64,000 nt of DNA from an uncultured Gemmiger sp. (lineage in GTDB: Bacteria > Bacillota > Clostridia > Oscillospirales > Ruminococcaceae), in contig NZ_CAKTFU010000001.1 of assembly GCF_934561205.1 (NCBI RefSeq), positions 62,001 through 126,000 of the forward strand, written 5' to 3'. Made by a program: the position numbers and the translations under genes. The notes below the pieces were generated by a model that was not told the origin of the DNA, made no database searches, and saw only the letters and a program-made list of their open reading frames with translations. Of the stretch, positions 24,522 to 32,961 are shown one piece after another (within the stretch, counting starts at the first letter, position 1; every line of letters begins with the position of its first letter).

Positions 24522-25568
24522 ATGAAAAAGGAAAAGTTTGGTATGAAACTTACAATGCAGCTGAAACAGCGCAGCTACGATATTATCCTGAAGGCCGGTT
24601 GCCTGAAAAACCTGCACCAGTTCACAAACACCGCCAACCGAAAGGTGTTTGTGCTGACGGATTCCGGCGTGCCGGCGCAGTATGCCCAAACCGTAGCCGA
24701 CCAGTGCCCCGATGCGATGGTCTACACCATCCCGCAGGGCGAGGGCAGCAAGTGCCTGAAGGTATACGGCGAGGTTTTGCAGGCCATGCTGGCCTTTGGT
24801 ATGACCCGCGCCGACCTGCTGGTCGCCGTGGGCGGCGGCGTTGTGGGCGATTTGGGCGGCTTTTGCGCGGCCAGCTATATGCGCGGCATTGACTTTGTAA
24901 ACTGCCCCACGACGGTGCTTTCGCAGGTGGATTCCTCCATCGGCGGCAAGACGGCCATCGACCTGGGTGAAACAAAAAACATCGTAGGGGCGTTCTGGCA
25001 GCCCAAGGTGGTGCTGGTGGATTTTGACACGCTGGCCACCCTGCCCGAACGCCAGGTCGCCAACGGCATGGCCGAGGCGCTGAAAACGGGTCTGATCGGC
25101 GACCCCAAGCTGTTCTCGCTGTTTGAGTGCGACGACCCCCGCCAAAATCTGGAGGAGATCATCTACCGCAGCCTGAAATTCAAGAAAAAAATCGTCGAGC
25201 AGGACGAGCGCGAGGGCGGTATGCGCAAATGCCTGAACTTTGGCCACACCATCGGCCACGGCATAGAGGCCGTCAAGGGCATCCGCGGGCGGCGCACCAC
25301 AGGGCTGTACCACGGCGAGTGCGTGGCGCTGGGTATGCTGCCGATGATCGAGGACAACGCCTTGGCCAAGCGTGTGCGCGCCGTTTACCGCACACTGGGT
25401 CTGCCCGTGCGCACAGGCGTCAGCAAGGAGAAGGTGCTGCAATACATGCTGCACGACAAGAAGGCGGGCAACGGCACCATCACCGTCATCAAGTGCCCAG
25501 GTTTGGGCTGCTGGCGCGCCGATACCCTGCCCCTGACCGAGCTGCCCACCTTGCTGGGAATGGAATGA
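24522..25568 (+). CDS. aroB: 3-dehydroquinate synthase
   Basis: This 348-residue enzyme catalyses the second step of the shikimate pathway, from DAHP to 3-dehydroquinate, using NAD and a divalent metal. Motifs are GGGVVGDLGGFCAASYMRG, PTTVLSQVDSSIGGKTAID and the metal-binding NFGHTIGHGIEA. An internal ATG at 24543 has a better-spaced AAAGGA and could be the true start (341 residues). It overlaps or abuts both neighbours in the operon. Confidence 0.94.
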   Translation: MKKEKFGMKLTMQLKQRSYDIILKAGCLKNLHQFTNTANRKVFVLTDSGVPAQYAQTVADQCPDAMVYTIPQGEGSKCLKVYGEVLQAMLAFGMTRADLLVAVGGGVVGDLGGFCAASYMRGIDFVNCPTTVLSQVDSSIGGKTAIDLGETKNIVGAFWQPKVVLVDFDTLATLPERQVANGMAEALKTGLIGDPKLFSLFECDDPRQNLEEIIYRSLKFKKKIVEQDEREGGMRKCLNFGHTIGHGIEAVKGIRGRRTTGLYHGECVALGMLPMIEDNALAKRVRAVYRTLGLPVRTGVSKEKVLQYMLHDKKAGNGTITVIKCPGLGCWRADTLPLTELPTLLGME

Positions 25569-25573
25569 CGCTT

Positions 25574-26689
25574 ATGAAAAACACCTTTGGAAATGCCGTA
25601 TCTATGACCATTTTTGGCGAAAGCCACGGCCCCGCCGTGGGCGCTGTGCTGGACGGCCTGGCTGCCGGCCTGCCCGTTGACGAGGCCGCTGTGGCTGCCG
25701 CCATGGATCGCCGCCGTGCTCGAGGCGACGGGCTTTCGACCGCCCGCACCGAGGCGGACGAGGTGGAGTTCTTATCCGGCGTGTATCAGGGCAAAACCAC
25801 CGGCACGGCACTGACCCTGATGATCCGCAACCAAAATACCCGCAGCGGAGACTACGCCAGGACGCAGGATCTGCTGCGCCCCGGACATGCCGACTACACG
25901 GCCTACGCCAAGTACGAGGGGTATCAGGACGCGCGCGGCGGCGGACATTTTTCCGGCCGCATCACGGCGGCATCGGTCGCGGCGGGCGCTGTCTGCGAGG
26001 GCATTTTGCAGTCCCTTGGCGTGCGGGTGTACACCCACATTGCCGCCTGCGGCGGGGTGCAGGACGCCCCGCTTTCGAGCGCGGCAGGTCTGCTGCTGCC
26101 GGAGCCGGAGCCGGGGCATTTTGCCCTGCTGGACCCCGAAAAGGAGGCCGCCATGCAGCAGGCGATCCGTGAGGCGGGTGCGCAGGGCGACAGTGTGGGC
26201 GGTATTCTGGAAACCGTCGTAACGGGTCTGCCCGCCGGTGTGGGCGAACCGTGGTTTGACAGTGTCGAGAGTGAGCTTTCCCATTTGATGTTTGCCATTC
26301 CCGCCTGCAAGGGCGTGGAATTCGGCGCGGGCTTTGCCTTTGCCGACATGCGCGGCAGCGAGGCCAACGATGCCTTTACCATGCAAAACGGGGCTGTGCG
26401 CACCGCCACCAACCGCAACGGCGGCGTGAACGGCGGCATTACCAACGGCATGCCGCTGGTGTTCCGCACCGTGATAAAACCCACCCCCAGTATTTATAAA
26501 CAACAGCACACCGTAGATTTTGCGGCAAAACAGGACGCCGAGCTGCAAATCAAGGGCCGCCATGACCCCTGCATTGTGCCCCGCGCCGCCGTGGTGCAAA
26601 ACACGCTGACAGCGTTTGGCTTGCTGGATCTTTTGACGGTGCGCTACGGTACGCTGGCGCAAAAGCACGGCTTGCCGAAACAGCAGTAA
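25574..26689 (+). CDS. aroC: Chorismate synthase
   Basis: This 371-residue FMN-dependent enzyme converts EPSP to chorismate. The N-terminus MKNTFGNAVSMTIFGESHG carries the first family signature. ARGGGHFSGRITAA is the second, and MRGSEANDAF and RTATNRNGGVNGGITNG are further active-site segments. The ATG at 25565, overlapping the aroB stop as ATGA, is an alternative start three codons earlier. Length is typical. Confidence 0.94.
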   Translation: MKNTFGNAVSMTIFGESHGPAVGAVLDGLAAGLPVDEAAVAAAMDRRRARGDGLSTARTEADEVEFLSGVYQGKTTGTALTLMIRNQNTRSGDYARTQDLLRPGHADYTAYAKYEGYQDARGGGHFSGRITAASVAAGAVCEGILQSLGVRVYTHIAACGGVQDAPLSSAAGLLLPEPEPGHFALLDPEKEAAMQQAIREAGAQGDSVGGILETVVTGLPAGVGEPWFDSVESELSHLMFAIPACKGVEFGAGFAFADMRGSEANDAFTMQNGAVRTATNRNGGVNGGITNGMPLVFRTVIKPTPSIYKQQHTVDFAAKQDAELQIKGRHDPCIVPRAAVVQNTLTAFGLLDLLTVRYGTLAQKHGLPKQQ

Positions 26690-26725
26690 GAGGTCGTATT
26701 GCCCAAAGCAAAGGAGGTTACCGCC

Positions 26726-27970
26726 ATGGCACAGCCCTTGTACGGATTGATCGGGGCCAGGCTGGGACACAGCTATTCCAAAATCATCCACGAAAAAATT
26801 GCCGATTACACCTATACCCTGCTGCCCCTGCCCACCGAGGCGGAGGCGCGCGCCTTTTTTGAAAAACGGGAGTTTGCGGCGGTCAACGTGACCATTCCCT
26901 ATAAGCAGATGGTCATCCCCTGCTGCGACGAGGTCGACCCCCGCGCCAAGGCCATCGGGGCGGTCAACACGGTGGTGAACCGCGGCGGAAAGCTGTACGG
27001 CTACAATACCGACTATGCGGGCTTTGCCTACCTGGCCAAGGCGCATGGCGTTGACTTTGCGGGCAAGACCGTGCTGGTGCTGGGCACAGGCGGTACCCAT
27101 GCGACGGTAAGCGCCGTATGCCGCGACGGCGGTGCCAAGGAGATTTTGACCGCCAGCCGCACCGGTAAGGACGGTGCACTGACCTATGAACAGGCCGCTG
27201 CGCGCAGCGATGTGCAGATCGTCGTCAACACGACACCCTGCGGCATGTATCCCCAGACGGGGCAGTGCCTTTTGGACATTGCGGCGCTGCCACATCTGCA
27301 GGCGGTTCTGGACGTTGTGTACAACCCCTTTGCCACCGAGCTGGTGCTGCGCGCTAAGGACAGGGGTCTGGTGGCCGCCGGCGGCTTTGAGATGCTGGTG
27401 GCGCAGGCGGTGTACGCGGCCGAGTATTTTACAGGCCGGACGCTGGACTGCGAAACGCTGATACCCAAAATCAGCCGTGAACTGCAAAAAGAACTGCAAA
27501 ACGTGGTTTTGATCGGGATGCCGGGCTGCGGCAAGTCCACCGTGGGGGCCGCGCTGGCCCAGAAGCTGGGCAAGACCTTTGTGGACGCCGACGCGGAGAT
27601 CGAGCGCCGCACGGGCAAGGCAATCCCCGACATCTTTGCCCAGGAGGGCGAGGAGGCGTTCCGTCGGTATGAGGCGGACGTCATTGCCGACCTGACACGG
27701 CAGAACCGACAGGTCATTGCCTGCGGCGGCGGGGTCGTCAAGACGCCGCAAAACCTGCATGCCCTGCGCCAGAACGGCCCTGTGCTGTGGGTGCAGCGCC
27801 CGATAGAAAAGCTGGCGACTGCCGGCAGGCCGCTTTCCAAGGGCAGTGAGGCCCTGCGCCGAATGGAACACGAACGGCTGCCCCTGTACCGTGCCGCTGC
27901 GACGGGCACCGTCTGCAACGACGGTGCGCTGACCGATACTGTTACGGCTGCGCTGCATCTGCTGAAATAA
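26726..27970 (+). CDS. aroE: Fused shikimate dehydrogenase-shikimate kinase
   Basis: This 414-residue fusion catalyses two consecutive steps. Residues about 1-255 are AroE: shikimate-binding GHSYSKIIHE, catalytic Lys in NVTIPYKQM, YNTDYAGF, and the NADP loop LGTGGTHATVSAV. Residues about 260-414 are AroK: Walker A GMPGCGKSTVGA, DADAEIERRTGK, EEAFRRYEADV and CGGGVV. The two steps between them and aroB/aroA are therefore dehydroshikimate to shikimate and shikimate to shikimate-3-phosphate. ATG 26726 follows AAGGAGG. The dehydroquinate dehydratase gene is not in this operon. Confidence 0.94.
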   Translation: MAQPLYGLIGARLGHSYSKIIHEKIADYTYTLLPLPTEAEARAFFEKREFAAVNVTIPYKQMVIPCCDEVDPRAKAIGAVNTVVNRGGKLYGYNTDYAGFAYLAKAHGVDFAGKTVLVLGTGGTHATVSAVCRDGGAKEILTASRTGKDGALTYEQAAARSDVQIVVNTTPCGMYPQTGQCLLDIAALPHLQAVLDVVYNPFATELVLRAKDRGLVAAGGFEMLVAQAVYAAEYFTGRTLDCETLIPKISRELQKELQNVVLIGMPGCGKSTVGAALAQKLGKTFVDADAEIERRTGKAIPDIFAQEGEEAFRRYEADVIADLTRQNRQVIACGGGVVKTPQNLHALRQNGPVLWVQRPIEKLATAGRPLSKGSEALRRMEHERLPLYRAAATGTVCNDGALTDTVTAALHLLK

Positions 27971-27991
27971 CCTTTCGTTAGGAGAACACCC

Positions 27992-29278
27992 GTGAAAGCT
28001 AATCTTTTTTCCAGCCGCATCGGCGGCACGGCGGCAGTGCCGCCCAGCAAAAGTGCGGCCCACCGCGCTGTGCTGTGCGCTGCTTTGGCAGAGGGCACCA
28101 GCCGCATTGAAAATATAGAGTACAGCCAGGATATCCGCGCGACGCTGGGTGCGGTGGCGCAGCTGGGGGCTAAAATCTGCGAGGAGCCGAACGCCGTCAG
28201 CATCCAGGGACGCGGTGCCGGCAACGGTTTTGTGACGGTGACACGTCCGGTTTTCTGCAACGAGAGCGGCTCGACCCTGCGGTTTTTGATCCCGCTGTTC
28301 AGCCTGACCGCCCAGAAGATACACTTTACCGGTGCGGGACGTCTGTTTGACCGCCCGCAGGCCGTCTACCAGATGCTGTTCGACAGCCAGGGGCTGCGCT
28401 TTACCCAGGAGCCGGACGGCATTACGGTGTTTGGGCGGCTGCGTCCGGGCGGTTTTAAGATGCCGGGCGATGTGTCCAGCCAGTTTATCAGCGGGCTGAT
28501 GTTCGCCGCCCCCCTGATGGAAAGTGACAGCCTGATCGAGGTGCTGCCCCCGTATGAAAGCCGATCCTATGTGGATTTAACGCTGGACGCCATGCAGCAG
28601 TTCGGCATCAAGGTGGCGCAGCGCGCGCGCAAAAACGGCAGCGTTGTCTACCGCATTGCCGCGCCCCAGACCTACACGGCCAGTGACGTGACCATTGAGG
28701 GCGATTACAGCCAGGCCGCCTTTTTGGCGGTGCTGGGCTGTGTGCTGGGCGGCGTTACCGTGACGGGGCTGAACCCCGAAAGCAAGCAGGGCGACAAGGT
28801 CATTATGGATATTTTGCAGCGCTGCGGCGGCAAATGCAAGGCAGTGGACGGCGGGCTGAAATTCAGCCGCAGTCTGCTCAAGGCTACCGAAATTGATCTG
28901 GCCGACTGCCCGGATCTGGGGCCGATTTTGTTCACTCTGGGCTGCTTTTGCAGCGGCGAAACGATTTTGCGCAACGCCGGACGGCTGCGCATCAAGGAGA
29001 GCGACCGCATTGCGGCCATGCAGTCCGAGCTGGAAAAAATGGGTGCGCGTATCCAGGTCGACGGCGACACCGTATATATTTACGGCACAGCGCTGCGCGC
29101 CCCCGAACGCCCGCTGAACGGCCACAACGACCACCGTATTGTCATGGCGCTGGCGGTGGCGGCGGCCGCCGGCGGTCTGCCCGCCACAATTTTGGGGGCA
29201 GAGGCCGTCAACAAGAGCTGGCCGGCGTTCTGGCAGGTGCTGCAGTCCCTGGGCGAGCGCGTGGAATTTGAGGAGTAA
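27992..29278 (+). CDS. aroA: 3-phosphoshikimate 1-carboxyvinyltransferase (EPSP synthase)
   Basis: This 428-residue enzyme adds enolpyruvate to shikimate-3-phosphate. The start is GTG behind AGGAG. Motifs are PPSKSAAHRAVL near the N-terminus (usually PGSKS), CNESGSTLRFLIPL, DVSSQFISGLMFAAP, EGDYSQAAF and RIKESDRI near residue 335, followed by HNDHRIVMALAV. Neighbouring aroEK provides its substrate and aroC uses its product. Confidence 0.94.
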   Translation: MKANLFSSRIGGTAAVPPSKSAAHRAVLCAALAEGTSRIENIEYSQDIRATLGAVAQLGAKICEEPNAVSIQGRGAGNGFVTVTRPVFCNESGSTLRFLIPLFSLTAQKIHFTGAGRLFDRPQAVYQMLFDSQGLRFTQEPDGITVFGRLRPGGFKMPGDVSSQFISGLMFAAPLMESDSLIEVLPPYESRSYVDLTLDAMQQFGIKVAQRARKNGSVVYRIAAPQTYTASDVTIEGDYSQAAFLAVLGCVLGGVTVTGLNPESKQGDKVIMDILQRCGGKCKAVDGGLKFSRSLLKATEIDLADCPDLGPILFTLGCFCSGETILRNAGRLRIKESDRIAAMQSELEKMGARIQVDGDTVYIYGTALRAPERPLNGHNDHRIVMALAVAAAAGGLPATILGAEAVNKSWPAFWQVLQSLGERVEFEE

Positions 29279-29291
29279 AGGCGGGAACGGT

Positions 29292-30146
29292 ATGCTGGAT
29301 AAATCCAAAACGTATCTCATCGTAGGTCTGGGTCTGTTGGGCGGCAAGTACGCCCAAGTGCTGAGCCAGAAGGGCTACCGCGTTACGGGCATTACCCACA
29401 GCGCGGAAACCATGGACTTTGCGCTCAGCCACGGCTATGTCTGCGCGGGCAAGACCGAAAATTTTGAGGATCTGGTCGAACAGGCGGACTGCGTGATTTT
29501 CGGCCTGTACCCCACGGTGCTGCTGGACTGGGTGCGGCAGTATGGGCACCTTTTGCGCCGCGGCACGCTGGTGACCGATGTTTCCGGCGTGAAGCGCGGC
29601 GTGGTGGAGCCTGTGCAGCAGGCGCTGCCCGAGGGCGTGGAGTTTATCGCCAGCCACCCGATGGCAGGGCGCGAGACCAGCGGCATTGCCCACAGTGCCG
29701 AGGTCAACTTTGCCCCCGCAAACTTTATCATCACCCCGACCGAAAAAAACACCCCGCAGGGCATCGAATGGTGCCGCGAACTGGCCGAGACCCTGGGCTT
29801 TTGCCGCATCAGCGTGCTGTCCCCTGCCGAGCATGACCACATGATCGGCTATGTCAGCCAGCTGTGCCATGCCATCGCCGTCAGCCTGATGTGTGCCTCC
29901 GACAATACGGAGCTTGCACGCTACACGGGGGATTCTTTCCGGGATTTGACAAGAATTGCACGAATCAACGATAAAATGTGGGCGGAGCTGTTCCTGTGGA
30001 ACAAGGACAATCTGATCAGCGAGATCGACATGTTCTCCGACGCATTGCAGGATATGCGGCAAAAGCTGGTCGAGGATGACCGCGACGGGCTGCAGGAGAT
30101 GTTCCGCCTTTCGACGAAACGCCGCGAGGCCTTTGACAAAAAATAA
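29292..30146 (+). CDS. tyrA: Prephenate dehydrogenase
   Basis: This 284-residue NAD-dependent enzyme makes 4-hydroxyphenylpyruvate for tyrosine. The N-terminus is a Rossmann motif (LIVGLGLLGGKYAQVLSQKG). TDVSGVKRGV, IASHPMAGRETSG with the catalytic His, and DHMIGYVSQLCHAIA are family signatures. It lacks the C-terminal ACT domain and has no fused mutase. It closes the operon, so the phenylalanine and tyrosine branches flank the shared chorismate genes. Confidence 0.92.
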   Translation: MLDKSKTYLIVGLGLLGGKYAQVLSQKGYRVTGITHSAETMDFALSHGYVCAGKTENFEDLVEQADCVIFGLYPTVLLDWVRQYGHLLRRGTLVTDVSGVKRGVVEPVQQALPEGVEFIASHPMAGRETSGIAHSAEVNFAPANFIITPTEKNTPQGIEWCRELAETLGFCRISVLSPAEHDHMIGYVSQLCHAIAVSLMCASDNTELARYTGDSFRDLTRIARINDKMWAELFLWNKDNLISEIDMFSDALQDMRQKLVEDDRDGLQEMFRLSTKRREAFDKK

Positions 30147-30216
30147 AAACTGCCGATAAACCTAACAGGAATCCCAAATCATCACGGGATTGCGCGGCAA
30201 TAAAAATCATTGCGCG

Positions 30217-30444
30217 GTAGGGGCGGGGCACGCCCCGCCCGCGGTTTTACGGTTGCAACAACATTACGGGTACTCCGTAGGGGCGGCATATATGCCGCCC
30301 GTTGCAACCGCACCGGTAATGCTGTGTAACGGGTAAACGCCAGGGGACGCATATATGCGTCCCCTACAACCTGCCGGAAATAGGAGCTTTGCCTATAACT
30401 GCTTACCTTCCGGTTATTTGTAGGGGCGGTCATTGACCGCCCGC
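30217..30444. repeat. Cluster of four REP-like palindromic repeats
   Basis: Four hairpins share an outer arm GTAGGGGCGG or its close variant: 30217-30242 (inner GGCACGCC), 30277-30301 (GTAGGGGCGGCATATATGCC, continuing CGCCCG), 30343-30367 (inverted, GGGGACGCATATATGCGTCC, continuing CCTAC) and 30420-30444 (GTAGGGGCGGTCATTGACCG, continuing CCCGC). GTTGCAAC and ACGGGTA segments lie between them. The stretch 30147-30518 has no ORF of interest. These look like dispersed intergenic palindromes; the centres differ while the arms co-vary. Confidence 0.75.
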
Positions 30445-30518
30445 CGCAGCCATCCCAGCAAATCAACCTACCGGGTAAACACGCGCCCTGCATTTCTACC
30501 CGAAAAATTGCTTCTTTA

Positions 30519-30556
30519 ACAAACAAAAGCCGATGCAGAAAAACCTCTGCATCGGC
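30519..30556 (-). terminator. Terminator of the BAX-inhibitor gene
   Basis: Perfect 11-bp arms GCCGATGCAGA and TCTGCATCGGC have TTTTGTTTGTT on the minus-strand side. Confidence 0.85.
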
Positions 30557-30570
30557 AGTTTTCTTATGGG

Positions 30571-31287
30571 TTAGTTGTCGCGGCGGCCCAGCAGGCGTAC
30601 CACATACAGGAAAATGTTGATAAAGTCCAGATACAGGTTCAGCGCGCCGATGATGGACGATTTTTGCAGCATGGCCGCATCGCCGCCAAAGTAGGCGTAA
30701 TGATGCCGGAGCATCTGGGTGTCATAGGCGGTGATGCCCATGAACAGCAGCAGACCCACAGCGCACAGCAGCATGTCGCCAAAGCCGAAGCCAAAGCCCA
30801 GCAGATTGAACAGCCCGCCCACCAAAGAGCAGACGATCAGTGCAATCAAACCGCCGAACAGCTTGGGACCCCAGCCGGTCAGATCCTTGTGGGTGGTGGC
30901 ACCGTAGACCGCCATAACGCCAAAATAGACAGCGCCCACCAGAAACGCCAGCACCAGCGTGCCGAAGCGGTAGGCCACAAACAGGGTGGACAGGTTCAGA
31001 CCGTTCAGCACCGCATACCCGAAGAACAGCCCTGTGGCCGTGGACGGCTGCAGGCTCATGATGCGGGTGGACAAAATCATGACCAGTATCAACTCGCCGA
31101 TGGCGGTCATCCAAATCAGGCCGCTGCTGTACAGCGGTACAAACAGTCCGGTGGTGACGGTGGCAAGCGCCACGGCAAAGGTGACCAGCAGGCCGGCGAA
31201 CATCCAGCCGAAGGTCTTGGTCATATATTCGTTCAGGGTGCCGAAGGGACTTTCTGCGTAGGAAATATTGTAATAGTTAGGATTCAT
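30571..31287 (-). CDS. BAX inhibitor-1 family membrane protein
   Basis: This 238-residue protein has seven hydrophobic helices. FGTLNEYMTKTFGWMFAGLL starts the family region and the C-terminal part reads FMGITAYDTQMLRHHYAYFG and LNLYLDFINIFLYVVRLLG, the signature of the BI-1/YbhL/YccA group. Bacterial members are pH-sensitive calcium leak channels or FtsH modulators; which applies here is unknown. It is monocistronic and followed by a strong terminator. Confidence 0.9.
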   Translation of the reverse strand: MNPNYYNISYAESPFGTLNEYMTKTFGWMFAGLLVTFAVALATVTTGLFVPLYSSGLIWMTAIGELILVMILSTRIMSLQPSTATGLFFGYAVLNGLNLSTLFVAYRFGTLVLAFLVGAVYFGVMAVYGATTHKDLTGWGPKLFGGLIALIVCSLVGGLFNLLGFGFGFGDMLLCAVGLLLFMGITAYDTQMLRHHYAYFGGDAAMLQKSSIIGALNLYLDFINIFLYVVRLLGRRDN

Positions 31288-31392
31288 AGTTGCATTCCCC
31301 TTTCTCTATGCTGTATTATAAACGTAAAAGATGTGCAATGTATCACAAAACTATGAAGTACCTGTAAACAAGTATGGTACAGAAAGGGCAAA

Positions 31393-32472
31393 ATGTCAAA
31401 TAAAAATTTGTTTGGGCTGTATCTGCATGTTCCCTACTGCAAGGCGAAGTGCCGTTACTGCGATTTTTACTCCGCCCCCGGTGCGCGCGGCGTGCCGCAG
31501 GAATATGTGGACGCGCTGCTGCGGGAGCTGGCAAAGAACACCCGCCGCCCCGACACGGTGTATTTTGGCGGCGGGACCCCGGCGCTGCTCTCCCCTGCGC
31601 AGGTGGAACTGCTGCTGCGCGCCTGTGACCCGCTGCCCGGCGCGGAGATCACGCTGGAGGCCAACCCCGATGTGGTCACGCAGGAAACGCTGGACGGCTT
31701 TCGTGCAGCGGGGGTGACACGCATCAGCTTTGGCGTGCAGAGCGCCGATGACGCCCAGCTGCGCCGCTTGGGACGCACCCACACAGCCACCGGGGCGGCC
31801 GAAGCCCTGGCGATGGCGCAAAAAGCGGGCTTTGCGGAAATCTGCGGCGACATTATGCTGGCGCTGCCCCATTACAGCAACGCAGAGTTTGACGCCACGC
31901 TGGCACTTTTGAAAAAAGGCGGCTGCACGCATATTTCTGCGTATCTGTTAAAGATTGAGCCGGGTACGGCGTTTGCCAAATATCCGCCCGACGGCTTGCC
32001 CACCCCAGACGAGGCCGCCGATTTTTACCTGTACGCGGTGCGCCGTCTGGAACAGGAGGGCTACCGCCAGTATGAAATCAGCAACTTTGCCCGCCCCGGA
32101 CACGAGGGACGCCACAACCTGCTGTACTGGAACTGCTGCGATTACCTGGGGCTGGGTCCTGCCGCGCACAGCTGCCTGGGCGGCCTGCGCAGCTACTGGC
32201 CCAACGATGTGCAGGGCTTTATCGCAGGCACGGTGCAGCCCCAGCCGGAGGGCGACTGCACGGCCGAGGATTTTCTTTTGATGCAGCTGCGCCTGCGCAC
32301 GGGGCTGAATCTGCCGCAGTATGCTGCACGCGACGGTAAGTTTACCGCTGCCCAGCGCGCCTTTATGCGCCAATGCGTCGCCCACGGCTACGCCGTCTGG
32401 CAGGACGATACCTTCGCCCTGACCCCGCAGGGTCTTGTGGTGCAAAACGCCATTTTGGAGGAATTGATATAA
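31393..32472 (+). CDS. hemW: Radical SAM heme chaperone HemW
   Basis: This 359-residue protein has the radical SAM cluster cysteines C16, C20 and C23 in PYCKAKCRYCDF, then VYFGGGTPALL, SFGVQSADDAQLRRLGRTH and the HemW/HemN phrases YEISNFARPG and HNLLYWNC followed by YLGLGPAAHS. Without the additional cysteine of true HemN (CxxxCxxCxC) it fits the heme-trafficking HemW, often misnamed coproporphyrinogen oxidase. It is monocistronic with a terminator after it. Confidence 0.9.
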   Translation: MSNKNLFGLYLHVPYCKAKCRYCDFYSAPGARGVPQEYVDALLRELAKNTRRPDTVYFGGGTPALLSPAQVELLLRACDPLPGAEITLEANPDVVTQETLDGFRAAGVTRISFGVQSADDAQLRRLGRTHTATGAAEALAMAQKAGFAEICGDIMLALPHYSNAEFDATLALLKKGGCTHISAYLLKIEPGTAFAKYPPDGLPTPDEAADFYLYAVRRLEQEGYRQYEISNFARPGHEGRHNLLYWNCCDYLGLGPAAHSCLGGLRSYWPNDVQGFIAGTVQPQPEGDCTAEDFLLMQLRLRTGLNLPQYAARDGKFTAAQRAFMRQCVAHGYAVWQDDTFALTPQGLVVQNAILEELI

Positions 32473-32517
32473 GGCAATGCCTTAATATTTTGCAGGGACA
32501 GCCTGCGCGAAAAACAA

Positions 32518-32563
32518 AAGCCCGGATAGGGAGCGGTAATTCGTTCCCTATCCGGGCTTGTTT
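32518..32563 (+). terminator. Terminator after hemW
   Basis: Perfect 15-bp arms AAGCCCGGATAGGGA and TCCCTATCCGGGCTT are followed by GTTT. Confidence 0.85.
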
Positions 32564-32961
32564 AATTATTCAAACTCGACAATCACTAATCAATTTTGCT
32601 TAGAGATTATTTGTTGCCGTGTTTGCTTTTCTTTCGATTTTTTGATTTATCCATATTATCCTGCCTATATGAGCTAATGTTATCATTTTGTTATCGGCAT
32701 TGATAACATTAGCTCTGTAACTGTGGATAATAGCAATATGTTCCGACGCAAATTATAAGAAGTTTTACTTAGAAAATCAACATAGAATTTCAATTGTTTC
32801 TGATAAACTAAAATGAGATTTAAAAATCCGCATGCCCCGTTCTGCACTAGAATTTACTTTTCAAGTCAGTTCGTTTCTGATAACCTAATTGTCCCATAGA
32901 CTGATATATCAAAACATAAAGTATATTTATTAATATAACTATCTTTCAGATAAGTCTAAAA
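32564..32961. other. AT-rich intergenic stretch with no supported gene
   Basis: The approximately 400 bp left of the OLD-like gene is much more AT-rich than its surroundings. The imperfect inverted repeat GCTAATGTTATCA ... TGATAACATTAGC (about 32671-32712) stands out and may be a terminator-like or element-end hairpin. A 15-codon minus-strand ORF at 32607-32654 is noted but not called. I see no promoter or RNA gene. Confidence 0.5.

Noticed and set aside
25772..28324. 850-codon open frame on the minus strand
   Set aside because: Lies antisense to aroC, aroEK and the start of aroA, all with full motifs; composition mirrors high-GC third positions, and no ribosome-binding site or domain is seen.
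30217..30444. Possible CRISPR array
   Set aside because: Repeats are palindromes with variable centres, irregular spacing and an inverted copy; no cas genes in the window.
32607..32654. 15-codon Lys-rich ORF (MDKSKNRKKSKHGNK) on the minus strand with a GGCAGGA-like site
   Set aside because: Too short to support without conservation; AT-rich context makes chance likely.
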